Source: Methylopila henanensis
GTDB lineage: Bacteria; Pseudomonadota; Alphaproteobacteria; Rhizobiales; Methylopilaceae
Direction of reading: 5' to 3'
Length of the DNA: 64,000 nt
Assembly: GCF_042681025.1 (NCBI RefSeq)
Contig: NZ_JBHUER010000004.1
Coordinates: forward strand, 124,001 to 188,000
Made by a program: the position numbers and the translations under genes. The notes beneath the pieces were generated by a model. The model saw nothing but the letters and a program-made list of their open reading frames with translations. It was not told the origin of the DNA and did no database searches. Shown here piece after piece: positions 45,505 to 55,542 of this stretch (its first letter is position 1; each line of letters starts with the position of its first letter).

Positions 45505-48500
45505 CTCGCCGTCACCTCGATCCGGCCCGCGCCGGTGCGGGCGAAGCGCTCGGGCCGGTACATGTCCTCGACGACGGCCGCGGGCTGCGCGAACTGGCCA
45601 GGCGTCACCGCGCGGACCACATAGGCCGCGGAGTAGATCGCGTCGCCGCCGGCCTCGCGCTCGAAGGCGGCGACGAAGCGGTCGTCGCGGAACTCCGAAT
45701 GCGCCGCGGACGGCTCCTCGCCGAGGAAGCCGAGCGCCGGCAGCTTCGTGCTGGAGACGAGCTCGGGATTGTCGATCTCGAAGCCGGCGGGCAGCCGGTC
45801 GACCACGAGCACGCGGCCGGGCCTCGGTTCGGGCTCCGTCACCTGCAGCACGACCACGAGGCGCGTGTTCTGCGCGACCTTCGACGGGTCCACCTCGACG
45901 CCGGCGGTCGTGTAGTAGCGCCGCTCGAGGTGGAAATCCCGCTCCGCTGGCGGCTCGGGCGAGGCCGGCGCGCCGCGCACGGTGACGACGGCTTCGAGCG
46001 GCGTCTGGCCGGCGTTGACGATGCGCGAGGGTCCGGCGGCGAGCCGCTCCGGCGGATAGGTCTCGGTGAGCGCGCCGGTCCGCGCCGCGCCGTCGACGGT
46101 GAGCGAAAGGTCGGCGCTCTGCGCCCGCAGGCCCCGCGCCGCGAGCAGCAGCCAGGCGTTCTCCTGCGTGGACAGGTAGGAGCGCTGGGCGCGCGCCTCG
46201 CCGATGCGCCGGAGCGCGAGCGGCGTCACCTCGGCGCCCGCCCGCGCCTCCGAGGCGAGGGCGACAACGCCGGCCTGATCGCGCAGGCCGGAGCCAAAAT
46301 CGGTCCGGGCCTGGTCGTCGTCGAGCGCGGTCTCGGCGGCGGCGAAGGCCTTCTCCGCGCGCGTCCGGTCGCCGATCTGCGCCAGCGCCGCGCCGATCTG
46401 CGCCCGCGCGAGCGGGCTCGCGAACTCGCCGATCTTCACGTCGGCGAGGTAGCGCAGCTCGCCCACCAGCGCGCGGCCGGAGCGGGCGAGCACGTAATGG
46501 GCGTAGGCGACGTCGGACTCCGTGGAATCCTGCCTGAGGCCGATCGTGTTGCGCAGGTTGTCGAGCGCGAGCTCGAGCGCCTTCGCCGGCACGTCGGCCT
46601 TCGCGGTACGGGCGCGGGCGAGCACGTCGGTGACATAGGCGTCGAGCCAGAGGTCGCCGCCGCCCGCGGACCACAGCCCGAACGAGCCGTTTCCGTCCTG
46701 GCGCGACAGCACGCGGGCGACGATGTCGCCAATCCTCTGCTTCACGTCTTCTGGCGACACGCCCGCCGTCCGCGACGACAGTCCGAGCTCGTCGCCGTAG
46801 ATGAGCGCGACCAGCCGGCTCGAAAGCTGCTCGGAGCAGGCGTACGGGTAGCCGTCGAGCGCGAGCTTGAAGGTCGCGGCGTCGAGCGCGCCGGGCCGCC
46901 CGACCGAAAGCGCGACCGAGCCCGTGCCGGGCGTGATGTCGGCCAGCATGTCGTTCGAGACGGTGACGCCCGCGCCCTTCGCGAGCGCGACGACGCTGCG
47001 GCGGGAGACCGGCGCGGTCGCGGGCTTCACGTCGAGCGCGAGCGCCTGCAGGTAGCTGCGGCCGTCCGGGCCGCTCACCGCCACCTCGACGCGCGCGGGG
47101 CCGACGCCCTTCGCGACGAGCGGGATCTCGACCGCCGTCCGCGACTTGGCCGCGAGCGTAACCGCCTTCGGCGCGGCGCCCGCGGTCAGCGGCCCGGAGA
47201 CGGCGACCGTCAGCTTATGCTCGCCCGCGGGGCCCGCGACGTTGTCGAGGTCGAGCCTGAGCCGCGCCCGGTCGCCGTCGGCGAGGAAGCGCGGCAGCGC
47301 GGTCTGGACCACAACGGGATCGGCGACGACCACGTCCTTCGCGGCGTGGCCGAGCTTTGTCCGGCTCCAGGCGACGGCCATCAGCTTCACCGCGCCGTTG
47401 AAGGCCGGAAGCTCGAAGGAGACGTTAGCGACCCCGTCGGGGCCGGCGGGCACGAGGCCGGAGAACAGCGCGAGCGGCGCCTGCGTCGGCGTGTCCTGCA
47501 GTCCGCCGGCACCGGCGCCGTCGCCGCCGGAGCGGATGCGCCCGGCCTTGGCGTTCATGCCGTCGATGAGCTGGCCGTAGAGGTCGCGGATGTCGCTTGC
47601 GAGGCGGCGCTGGCCGAACACCGTCCTGTCGGGCGCCGGCGGCTTGTAACCGGTGAGGTTGAGGATGCCGACGTCGACGGCGGCGACCGTGACATAGGCC
47701 TGCTCGCCGCTCGCGAGCCCCGAGAGCTTCACCGGGACGGCGAAGGGCTTCCGCGGCTCGGCGGCGTCGGGGACGTCGAGGCTGACGCCGATGGTGCGGT
47801 CGCGGGCGTCGACGGCCGCATGCGCGACCCCGATGGCGCGGCCGGGCATGCGGCTCGCCTTGGCGTCGAGCGCGCGGTGCACGAAGGCGACGACATAGGC
47901 GCCGGGGCGCCAGGCCTCCGTGACCTCGAAGCCGACGGAGGCGCCCTTGTCGGAGACGTCGAGCGACTTCTGCGCGATCACGCCCGCGCCCACCACCAGC
48001 ACGGTCGCCCGTCCCGCGAAGCGGGAGGACAGCGTCGCGGTCGCGGTCTCGCCCGGCGCGTAGGCCGCCTTGTCGAGCGCGACGTCCAGCATGTCGGGCG
48101 TGTCGGTGGACGCCGCGGCGTAGAAACCGGCGTCGAAGGTCACGCTCGTCGCCGGCCCCTGCGGGTCCGCGGAGGCCACCTCGAGCCGGTAGCGGCCGTA
48201 GCTCACCTTCGCGTCAATGCGCGCCGGCTGGTCGGCCGCGACGTCGATCGCGCCGTCGGCGAGCCGGCGGGTGCGGGTGACGGTCTCGAAGTTCCAGCGC
48301 CCGTTGGTCGCGTACCACTGGTACGAGGTCTCGAGCTGCACGAGCTGCCATGTCAGCCCCTTGGCGGCGAGCGACGCGCCGTCGGGCGAGGCGACCTTCA
48401 CGTCGAAGCGGGCGTTCTCGCCGTCGCCGACGCGGGACGCGAACAGCGGCTTGACGCCGATGCGGTCGCCCTTCGGCGCGATCGGCAGGACCACCGTGCG

Positions 48501-50711
48501 CTCCAGCGTCCGGCCGGAGGGCTCCGCGAGCCGGAGAGCGACCTCGGCTTCGAGCGGCCGGGTCGTCTCGGGCAGCGTCGGCTCGGCGACGACGACGGAC
48601 GCCTTGCCGGCCGCGTCGGTGCGGCCCGGCGCGTCGATCGGCGTGCGGGTCGGCGCGACCGTTTCGTCGGACAGGCCGAAGCGGTAGCCTTCGAAGCCCG
48701 GCGGGGTCGCGTCGCTCGCCCGCACCGTCAGGTCGCCCTCGATCGCGAGGTCGGCGGCCGGCGCGCCGTAGAGCCAGCGCCCGTCGATCGCGACGGTCGC
48801 GCCGCGGGCGCCCAGCGCCTTGGCGTCGGTCGAGAGCTTCAGGTCGAGCCGCTCGGGCACGTAGTCCGCGACCAGGAAGGTGGTCGAGCCGACCGGCGCG
48901 GCCTTCGCGTCGGCGTAGGCGTCGACGCGCCACGTGCCGCCCATGGCCTGGTCGACGAGCGGGATGTCGAAGGTCCGCCCGCCGGCCGCGGCGTCCGCGA
49001 GCACCACCCGGCGGTCCTCGACGCCGTCCGGCCGGCTGACGACGAGCGTGAGCGGCAGGCCGTCGACGGCCGCGCCCTTGTCGTCGCGCAGCAGCGCGGT
49101 GACGTGGACCGTCTCCTTGGAGCGGTAGACGCCGCGTTCGGCGAACACCTGCGCGTCGAGCGGGCCGGGCGCGGCGCGTCCGCCGACGCCGCGGTCGGAA
49201 AGGTCGAAGCCCGGCTTGGTGAGGTCGAGGAAGCCGTAGTCGCCGCCCTTGGCCGCCACCAGCACGGCGGGCGCGGAGCCGCCGGAGCCGCGGGTGAGCC
49301 CAGCCTCGAAGGTCACGAAGCCGTCCGCGTCGGTGGTGCGGGTGGCGAGCACCTCGTTGTCGCGCGCCACGAGCTTGAGCTCGACGCCGGCGAGCGGCCC
49401 GGCGGAGGCGAGCGAACGGGCGAAAGCCTTGACGCCGTCGTTCCCGGACACCGCGGTCAGGCCGAGGTCCGACACCACGAACCACTGGGTGGCGCGGGCG
49501 TCCCAGGGTTCGGGATCGACCGCGCCCTTGGGGCTCGCGACCATGACGTAGACGCCGGGCTTCAGGTCCGGCGCCGCCTCCGACACCGGGAAGGCGGTGA
49601 CGACGTCCGCATTCTGCTTCCGCTCCACCGCGAGCTCGCCGGAATAGACCAGCGAGGCGGTGTCGCTCTTCAGCTTGTCGACCGCCTCGCCGTCGAGCTG
49701 GCGCTGGAAATCGCCGGACACGACCGAGGGCGCGAGGTTGCGGTCGCCGACGCGGAACAGCTCGACCTCGACCGCGTCCACATTGACCGAGACGATCGGC
49801 AGCCCCTGCTGGCCGGTCGAGGGCAGCACGTAGTTGCGGCCGGTGAAGCGCGCGGCGGGCGCGCGGTCGCGGACGTAGATGCGGAATTCCTTGGAGGCCG
49901 GCAGCGTCTCGTCGACCTCGGACGGCAGGCCCTGCCGCACGGTCAGCTCGTAGGTCTCGCCATGCTTGAGGCCGTCGACGCAGATCTGCGTGTCGTCGGC
50001 GGTGACGGCGGGCGACTCGACGCCCTTCAGCGCGACGTAAGGCGCGAAGTCGATCCGGCCCTGCGCCAGCTTCTCGGAGAACTGCACGCAGGCGCGGGGC
50101 GACGCGGCCTCGGCGTCGACGGAATAGTCCAGCGCGCGGAAGCCGTGCTCGACGCGCAGCTTGTCGTAGGCCGCCTGCACCTCGGCGCTCGGCTGGTCCC
50201 TGAGGCTCGCCTTGTAGGCGTCGAGCGCCGGGCGGAACTCCTCGCGGAAGATGAAGGCGTTGGCGAGCACCGCAAGCGCGCGGGCGCGGGTCTTGGCGTC
50301 GCCCGCGAGCTCGTAGGCGCGCCAGGCGGCGCCGGCGGACTGCTCCTTCAGGGTCTCGCGCTCGGAATAGTCGTCGGTCTGCACGCGCGACAGCGCGATC
50401 GACAGGTTGCGCCACGCCTGCTCGTTCTTCGGGTCCTTGCCCGCGGCGAGCGCCATGCTGACCGCCGCGTCGCGCCACTGGCCGGCGCGCACCTGCGCGA
50501 CGCCCTGCTTGATCAGCTCGGCCGCAGGCCGCGCTTCGGACGCCGCTTCGCGCGACAGCCGGGCGGAGAGCTTCAGCGCGCTGTCGCGCGCGTCCTTGTT
50601 CTGGAACCCGTCCGTCGCCGCGAGGGTCGGAGCGGGGAATCCGGTCGCCGTCGCCGCGACCGCTGCGGCCGTCAGCCCGACGAAGCCGAGCGTCCTGAAC
50701 ATTCGCAGCAT
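45501..50711 (-). CDS. Bacterial alpha-2-macroglobulin (YfhM-like)
   Basis: 1736 residues, a giant periplasmic protein. The signal peptide (about 1-31) has no lipobox Cys, so unlike E. coli YfhM it is not a lipoprotein. MG-type beta domains fill the first 1100 residues, followed by the bait/alpha-2 region (TQAPLALFSGLVPAGPDGVA, AVAWSRTKLGHAAKDVVV). The thioester motif CSEQ starts at Cys1292 in GYPYACSEQLSSRL. Such proteins trap host or competitor proteases by covalent linkage and protect the periplasm while PBP1C repairs the wall. GGGGAGG precedes ATG 50711. Confidence 0.95.
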   Translation of the reverse strand: MLRMFRTLGFVGLTAAAVAATATGFPAPTLAATDGFQNKDARDSALKLSARLSREAASEARPAAELIKQGVAQVRAGQWRDAAVSMALAAGKDPKNEQAWRNLSIALSRVQTDDYSERETLKEQSAGAAWRAYELAGDAKTRARALAVLANAFIFREEFRPALDAYKASLRDQPSAEVQAAYDKLRVEHGFRALDYSVDAEAASPRACVQFSEKLAQGRIDFAPYVALKGVESPAVTADDTQICVDGLKHGETYELTVRQGLPSEVDETLPASKEFRIYVRDRAPAARFTGRNYVLPSTGQQGLPIVSVNVDAVEVELFRVGDRNLAPSVVSGDFQRQLDGEAVDKLKSDTASLVYSGELAVERKQNADVVTAFPVSEAAPDLKPGVYVMVASPKGAVDPEPWDARATQWFVVSDLGLTAVSGNDGVKAFARSLASAGPLAGVELKLVARDNEVLATRTTDADGFVTFEAGLTRGSGGSAPAVLVAAKGGDYGFLDLTKPGFDLSDRGVGGRAAPGPLDAQVFAERGVYRSKETVHVTALLRDDKGAAVDGLPLTLVVSRPDGVEDRRVVLADAAAGGRTFDIPLVDQAMGGTWRVDAYADAKAAPVGSTTFLVADYVPERLDLKLSTDAKALGARGATVAIDGRWLYGAPAADLAIEGDLTVRASDATPPGFEGYRFGLSDETVAPTRTPIDAPGRTDAAGKASVVVAEPTLPETTRPLEAEVALRLAEPSGRTLERTVVLPIAPKGDRIGVKPLFASRVGDGENARFDVKVASPDGASLAAKGLTWQLVQLETSYQWYATNGRWNFETVTRTRRLADGAIDVAADQPARIDAKVSYGRYRLEVASADPQGPATSVTFDAGFYAAASTDTPDMLDVALDKAAYAPGETATATLSSRFAGRATVLVVGAGVIAQKSLDVSDKGASVGFEVTEAWRPGAYVVAFVHRALDAKASRMPGRAIGVAHAAVDARDRTIGVSLDVPDAAEPRKPFAVPVKLSGLASGEQAYVTVAAVDVGILNLTGYKPPAPDRTVFGQRRLASDIRDLYGQLIDGMNAKAGRIRSGGDGAGAGGLQDTPTQAPLALFSGLVPAGPDGVANVSFELPAFNGAVKLMAVAWSRTKLGHAAKDVVVADPVVVQTALPRFLADGDRARLRLDLDNVAGPAGEHKLTVAVSGPLTAGAAPKAVTLAAKSRTAVEIPLVAKGVGPARVEVAVSGPDGRSYLQALALDVKPATAPVSRRSVVALAKGAGVTVSNDMLADITPGTGSVALSVGRPGALDAATFKLALDGYPYACSEQLSSRLVALIYGDELGLSSRTAGVSPEDVKQRIGDIVARVLSRQDGNGSFGLWSAGGGDLWLDAYVTDVLARARTAKADVPAKALELALDNLRNTIGLRQDSTESDVAYAHYVLARSGRALVGELRYLADVKIGEFASPLARAQIGAALAQIGDRTRAEKAFAAAETALDDDQARTDFGSGLRDQAGVVALASEARAGAEVTPLALRRIGEARAQRSYLSTQENAWLLLAARGLRAQSADLSLTVDGAARTGALTETYPPERLAAGPSRIVNAGQTPLEAVVTVRGAPASPEPPAERDFHLERRYYTTAGVEVDPSKVAQNTRLVVVLQVTEPEPRPGRVLVVDRLPAGFEIDNPELVSSTKLPALGFLGEEPSAAHSEFRDDRFVAAFEREAGGDAIYSAAYVVRAVTPGQFAQPAAVVEDMYRPERFARTGAGRIEVTAR

Positions 50712-50896
50712 GGCCGCGACCTCCCCTTACGCCGTCGACGCCGCATGTGGGCCGGGCGTCTTCGGGAGCCACGATAGCGCCGGCGGGCCGGCCGCGAAAT
50801 GGCGCTTCCGGTTTACGAGACCCTAACGTTGCGCCGTCTAGCATCCGGCCCTCGTTCCGGGCGCCGCCGCGTCCGCATCAGGGAAACGCTTGGGCC

Positions 50897-52560
50897 ATGG
50901 CCAGTCTCGACGCGGCCGGGTTCGCCGGACTCCGGCGTCCCGTCGCAGCCCTCACCGACCGCGCGGAGGCGGCCACGACGCTCCTTCTCTGGGGCGTGGT
51001 CGCGGCGGCTTGGGGGTGGATAGGCTTCGGCGGCGTTCTCGACACCCTTTCGACCGACGACGCCATGCGCCTCGTCGAAGTGCGGGACTTTCTGGCCGGG
51101 CAGGGCTGGTTCGACCTTCTGCAGCGCCGGCTCGATCCGCCGGACGGCGTCCTGATGCATTGGTCGCGGCTGATCGACTTTCCGATCGCGGCGCTGCTGT
51201 GGACGTTCGAGCGGCTGCTCGCGCCGGAGACGGCGTTGAAGGCGACGCTGACGGTCTGGCCGCTGCTGCCGCTGGCCCCCGCCCTGATCGGAGCCTCCGC
51301 CGCCGGGCGCGCGCTCGGGGGCCCCGGAGCCGGGCTCGCGGCGGCGCTGCTGTTCGCGCTGTCCCCCGGCGCCATGGGCGCGTTCCAGCCCGGCGCGATC
51401 GATCACCACGGCCCCCAGATCGCGCTCGCGATGGCGCTGCTCGCCTGCGTTCTGCGGCTCGACCGTTCGGACCGCGCGGCGGTCGGCGGCGGGCTCGCGG
51501 CCGCGGCCATGCTTGCGATCGGGCTCGAGACGCTGCCGGCGCTGGCGTCGCTCGCGGCGATCGTCGCGCTCCGCTTCGCGATCCGGGGCGAGGCGCTGGC
51601 GCGCGGCGCGGCGCTGTTCGGGGCGAGCTTCGCGCTGTTCACCGCGGCCGCCTTCGTCGCGACCGTGCCCCCGGCGCGCTGGTTCGAACCGGCCTGCGAC
51701 GCGCTCGGGAGCGGGCATCTCGTCGCCGCGGCGCTCGGCGGCGGCGGGCTTGCGCTCGCGAGCCGCGCCCGCGGCGACGGCTCGCTGGCGCGGCTCGCGG
51801 CGCTCNNNNNNNNNNNNNNNNNNNNNNNNNNNNNNNNNNNNNNNNNNNNNNNNNNNNNNNNNNNNNNNNNNNNNNNNNNNNGGCGCTCTGCGCGACCAGC
51901 CGCGGCGACGACCGCTGGCGGGCCTGGACGGCCGCGGCCGCGGTCGCGGTCGCCTGTCTGGTCGCGGCCTGGCAGATCCGCGGCATCTCGCTGGCGCTCG
52001 CCTTCGTGACGCCGGTCCTCGGCGCCGTGGCCGTGCGCTTCGCCCGGAACGGCGAGCCTCACGCGGCGCGGGCCGCGCTCGCCCTGATCGCGCTCAATCC
52101 GGTGACCGCGGGCGTAGCGGGGCTCGGCCTCGCCCACGCCGCGAGCCTGAGGGGAACGCCGGCGCCGGTCGCGCCGCTCGCCGCCTGCCCGCGCTCGGAC
52201 TACGCGGCGCTGGCGCGGCTGGCGCCGGGGCTCGCGCTCAACAATTCGGACGCCGGGCCGTTCGTGCTGGCTTTCACGCCCCACGCGGTGGTCGCCGCGC
52301 CGTACCATCGCGGCGTGGACGGCCTGACGGCGCAGGTCGACGCGCTGACCGGCAGCGCCGAGGAGGCGCGCGCCGTGGCGCTGTCGCGCCGGGCGGCCTA
52401 CGTGGTGATCTGCCCGGGGCAGGGCGACGTCGCCGGCTTCGCAACGCGTTATCCCGACGGTTTCGCGGCGGCCCTGCTCGCCGGCGAGACGCCGACATGG
52501 CTCCGGCCGGTCGATCTCGGCCCGGACGCCCGCCTCAGGGCCTACCGCGTCGCGCCTTGA
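50897..52560 (+). CDS. Multi-pass membrane protein, probable GT-C glycosyltransferase, with an internal assembly gap
   Basis: About 554 residues as written. The N-terminal part has a helix (TTLLLWGVVAAAWGWIGFGG) followed by DTLSTDDAMRLVEVRDFLAG and RLDPPDGVLMHWSRLIDFPI. The acidic pair after the first helix (DDAMR) is typical of lipid-linked GT-C transferases. Further hydrophobic helices continue past the gap to a soluble C-terminal domain (PRSDYAALARLAPGLALNNS, YVVICPGQGD). The frame changes by one base across the N run, so the true gap is 2 modulo 3 in length or the gene is broken. Substrate unknown. Divergent from the alpha-2-macroglobulin gene. Confidence 0.72.
51806..51881. other. Run of 76 N (assembly gap)
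   Basis: Unknown bases lie inside the membrane-protein gene. Coding similarity on both sides is good but in frames that differ by one, so the written length is likely an estimate. Confidence 0.95.
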
Positions 52561-52711
52561 GCCGACGCCGGGTTGCGCGGCCGCAAGGCCGGAATGCGCG
52601 CTTGCAGCGGCTGTGACGGGGCGACGCGGTATATGGCGCGCCATAGCATTGGCGCGCCGGATCGCTCGATCCCGCGCCGAACCCCCTGCCTGCGATCAGA
52701 AGGGATACTCC

Positions 52712-53767
52712 ATGTTCGCCTGCACCGGATACGCCGCCTCCGCCGCCGACGCGCCGTTGGCGCCGTTCTCGTTCGAGCGCCGCGCCCTGCGGCCGAAGGA
52801 CGTCAGGATCGAGATCGCCTATTGCGGCGTCTGCCATTCGGACCTGCATCAGGCCCGCAACGAGTGGAGGAACACGGTCTACCCCTGCGTCCCGGGCCAC
52901 GAGATCGTCGGCACGGTGGTCGAGGTCGGCCCCGAAGTCAGCAAGTTCAAGGTCGGCCAGCACGCCGCGATCGGCTGCATGGTGGATTCGTGCCGCAGCT
53001 GCGCGAGCTGCAAGGACGGCCTGGAGCAGTACTGCGAGAACATGTTCGTCGGCACCTACAACGGCGCCGACAAGCAGACCGGCGAGACCACCTATGGCGG
53101 CTACAGCGACCAGATCGTCTGCGACCAGGACTTCGTGCTGCGCCTGCCGGAGAACCTCGATCTCGCGGCGGCGGCTCCGCTCCTCTGCGCCGGCATCACC
53201 ACCTATTCGCCGCTGCGCCACTGGAAGGTCGGCCCGGGCCAGAAGGTCGGCATCGTCGGCCTCGGCGGCCTCGGCCATATGGCCGTCAAGCTCGCCCACG
53301 CCATGGGCGCGCATGTGGTGCTGTTCACCACCTCGCCGAACAAGGTCGAGGACGCCAAGAAGCTCGGCGCCGACGAGGTCGTGATCTCGAAGGACAAGGA
53401 CCAGATGGCGGCGCACGCCTCCAGCTTCGACTTCATTCTCGACTGCGTGGCCGCCAACCACGACATCAACGAGTACATCGGGCTGCTGAAGCGGGACGCG
53501 ACGCTCTGTCAGGTCGGCGCGCCGGAGGACCCGCTGGCCGTCGCCGTGTTCAGCCTGATCCTCGCGCGGCGCAACTTCGCGGGCTCGCTGATCGGCGGCA
53601 TCGCCGAGACGCAGGAGATGCTCGACTTCTGCGGCCAGCACGGCATCACCTCCGACATCGAGCTGATCCCGATCCAGGACATCGAGAAGGCCTATTCGCG
53701 GATGCTGAAGAGCGACGTGAAGTACCGCTTCGTCATCGACATGGCCTCGCTGCGCGAAGCCGCCTGA
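52712..53767 (+). CDS. Zinc-dependent alcohol dehydrogenase, YahK/cinnamyl-type, NADP-dependent
   Basis: 351 residues. Catalytic zinc ligands in AYCGVCHSDLHQARNEW and VPGHEIVG, structural zinc Cys cluster DSCRSCASCKDGLEQYC, and the Rossmann motif GIVGLGGLGHMAVKLAHAMG. The C-terminal MASLREA is typical of the YahK/AdhC aldehyde reductase group, which reduces a broad range of aldehydes with NADPH. ATG 52712 has AGAAGGGA upstream. In a methylotroph it could act in aldehyde detoxification; that is inference. Confidence 0.93.
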   Translation: MFACTGYAASAADAPLAPFSFERRALRPKDVRIEIAYCGVCHSDLHQARNEWRNTVYPCVPGHEIVGTVVEVGPEVSKFKVGQHAAIGCMVDSCRSCASCKDGLEQYCENMFVGTYNGADKQTGETTYGGYSDQIVCDQDFVLRLPENLDLAAAAPLLCAGITTYSPLRHWKVGPGQKVGIVGLGGLGHMAVKLAHAMGAHVVLFTTSPNKVEDAKKLGADEVVISKDKDQMAAHASSFDFILDCVAANHDINEYIGLLKRDATLCQVGAPEDPLAVAVFSLILARRNFAGSLIGGIAETQEMLDFCGQHGITSDIELIPIQDIEKAYSRMLKSDVKYRFVIDMASLREAA

Positions 53768-53839
53768 CGCCAAAGACTTTAAACGTTTCGACCCCGCGTC
53801 CGCTCCGGCGGCCGCGGGCTTTTCTCCGCCCGCGCGACA

Positions 53840-54778
53840 TCAGGCGCCGAAGATCGACCAGCCGGTGCGCTTCACCAGCATCTCCAGCGCGATGCGGCCG
53901 AGATGGGAGTTGCCAGCGGCGTCGAGGCCCGGCGACCAGACCGCGATCGAGGCCTTGCCCGGCGCTACCGCGATGATGCCGCCGCCGACGCCGCTCTTGC
54001 CCGGCAGGCCGACGCGGTAGGCGAAGTCGCCCGAGCCGTCGTAATGGCCGCAGGTCAGCATTATGGCGTTGATGCGCCGGGCGCGCTCGGGGGTGACGAC
54101 CGAGCGCCCCGTGGTGGGCTGGACGCCGGAATGGGCGAGGAAGCGCGCCGCCATGGCGAGCTGCCGGCACGACATTGCGATGGCGCAGTGGTGGTAGTAG
54201 ACGCCGAGCGTGAACTCGACCGGGTTCTCGATCACCCCGAACGACTTCATGTAGTTGGCGAGCGCCGCGTTGCGGAAGCCGGTGCGCTGCTCGGAGGCCG
54301 CCACCGCCTCGTCGATCGAGATGGCGTCGTCGTCGGCGAGGAAGCGCATGAAGCGCAGGATCTCGCCCAGCGCCTCGCGCGGCTTGTGGCCGGAGAGGAT
54401 GACGTCGGTCACGGCGATCGCGCCGGCGTTGATGAAGGGGTTGCGCGGAACGCCCTGTTCACGCTCGAGCTGGACGATCGAGTTGAACGGGCTGCCCGAG
54501 GGCTCGCGGCCGACCCGCTTCCATAGTCTGTCGCCGACCTTTCCGAGCGCGAGCGTCAGGGTGAACACCTTTGAGACGCTCTGGATCGAGAACGGCGCGT
54601 CGCAGTCGCCGGCCGCGCTGACGGCGCCGTCGGCGTCGATCACGGCGATGCCGAACTGCTCGGGGCTGACGCGCGCGAGCTCGGGGATGTAGCGCGCGAC
54701 CTCGCCGCGGTCGGGCCGCCGCAGCATCTCGCCGGCGATGTCCTGGACGATCTGGTCGAGGTCTGGGCGCGTGGTCAT
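53840..54778 (-). CDS. glsA: Glutaminase
   Basis: 312 residues. Serine-dependent beta-lactamase-fold glutaminase: FSIQSVSKVFTLTLAL has the SxxK motif, followed by FNSIVQLEREQGVPRNPFIN, YYHHCAIAMSCRQLAMAARF and GLPGKSGVGGGIIAVAPGKA. It hydrolyses glutamine to glutamate and ammonia. ATG 54778 (MTTRPDLDQI) is the family start. It is on the same strand as the two-component genes but 98 bases away and probably separate. Confidence 0.97.
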   Translation of the reverse strand: MTTRPDLDQIVQDIAGEMLRRPDRGEVARYIPELARVSPEQFGIAVIDADGAVSAAGDCDAPFSIQSVSKVFTLTLALGKVGDRLWKRVGREPSGSPFNSIVQLEREQGVPRNPFINAGAIAVTDVILSGHKPREALGEILRFMRFLADDDAISIDEAVAASEQRTGFRNAALANYMKSFGVIENPVEFTLGVYYHHCAIAMSCRQLAMAARFLAHSGVQPTTGRSVVTPERARRINAIMLTCGHYDGSGDFAYRVGLPGKSGVGGGIIAVAPGKASIAVWSPGLDAAGNSHLGRIALEMLVKRTGWSIFGA

Positions 54779-54876
54779 GGGCGACGACTTATCTCCGATT
54801 CCTGGCGGAGTCGCGCGGGTTCTCGCAAGGGCTGCGAGCGTCGTCCGCGCAGCAGCCGGCCGGACGTCTCCCGCCT

Positions 54877-55539
54877 TCAGTCCGCGCCGACCCCGACCGA
54901 GCGCATTTCGATCAGGCCGGCCTCGATCGCGACCCAGACGAGACTGGCGTCGGTCCGGGCGTTGAGCTTCGCCTTGATGCCGGAATGGTAGTTCTGGATC
55001 GTCTTCTGGCTGAGCGAGAGCGCGTCGGCGATCTCGTCGGTGGTCCGGCCGGAGGCGATGAGCTGCAGGATCTCGACCTCGCGCGGGCCGAGCGCGTCGA
55101 GCGGGGATCGCCGGCCGGACAGCCGCTCGACCGCGATCTCGCGGGCGATGTCGTCGCTCACCGCCTTGCGGCCTTCGGCGATCGCGCCCATCGCGGCGAT
55201 CAGCGCCTCGGGCGGGCTGCTCTTGGTGACGTAGCCGGAGGCGCCGGCCTCGAACGCCTTCAGGGCGTGGGACAGGCCCTCGTGCATCGTGAAGACGAGG
55301 ATGCGGGCGTTGCGGTCCACCGCCTTGATCAGGCGGATGGCCTCGAGTCCGCTCGAACCCGGCATGCTGAGGTCGATGATCACGATGTCGGTCGGCGCGC
55401 GGCGGTAGGCGAGATAGGCCGCGGAGGTGCTGTCGGCCTCGGCCGCGACGCGGTAGCCCGGCTGCAGCTCGATCAGCTTGCGGTAGCCGGCGCGCACGAC
55501 GGGATGGTCGTCGACCAGCAGGATGGTCAGGCCCTCCAT
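54877..55539 (-). CDS. NarL/LuxR-type response regulator, MoxX-like
   Basis: 220 residues. Receiver domain: LLVDDHPVVRAGYR acidic pair, phospho-acceptor Asp56 (IIDLSMPGSSGLEA), FTMHEG and Lys in GYVTKSSPPE. The C-terminal LuxR HTH is PREVEILQLIASGRTTDEIA with SLSQKTIQNYHSGIKAKL. It is 3 bases after the kinase gene. The pair next to a PQQ methanol dehydrogenase resembles MoxYX/FlhSR of Paracoccus, which controls C1-oxidation genes. The orthology is inferred from neighbourhood and domain layout. Confidence 0.88.
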   Translation of the reverse strand: MEGLTILLVDDHPVVRAGYRKLIELQPGYRVAAEADSTSAAYLAYRRAPTDIVIIDLSMPGSSGLEAIRLIKAVDRNARILVFTMHEGLSHALKAFEAGASGYVTKSSPPEALIAAMGAIAEGRKAVSDDIAREIAVERLSGRRSPLDALGPREVEILQLIASGRTTDEIADALSLSQKTIQNYHSGIKAKLNARTDASLVWVAIEAGLIEMRSVGVGAD

Positions 55540-55542
55540 CGG

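Noticed and set aside
45505..46674. Apparent extension of pbpC into the alpha-2-macroglobulin gene
   Set aside because: PbpC has a signal anchor right after GTG 45504; the upstream part is a shadow frame.
45699..50777. A 1692-codon open frame on the plus strand opposite the alpha-2-macroglobulin gene
   Set aside because: Antisense shadow in GC-rich DNA; the minus strand encodes a clear family protein with signal peptide and thioester.
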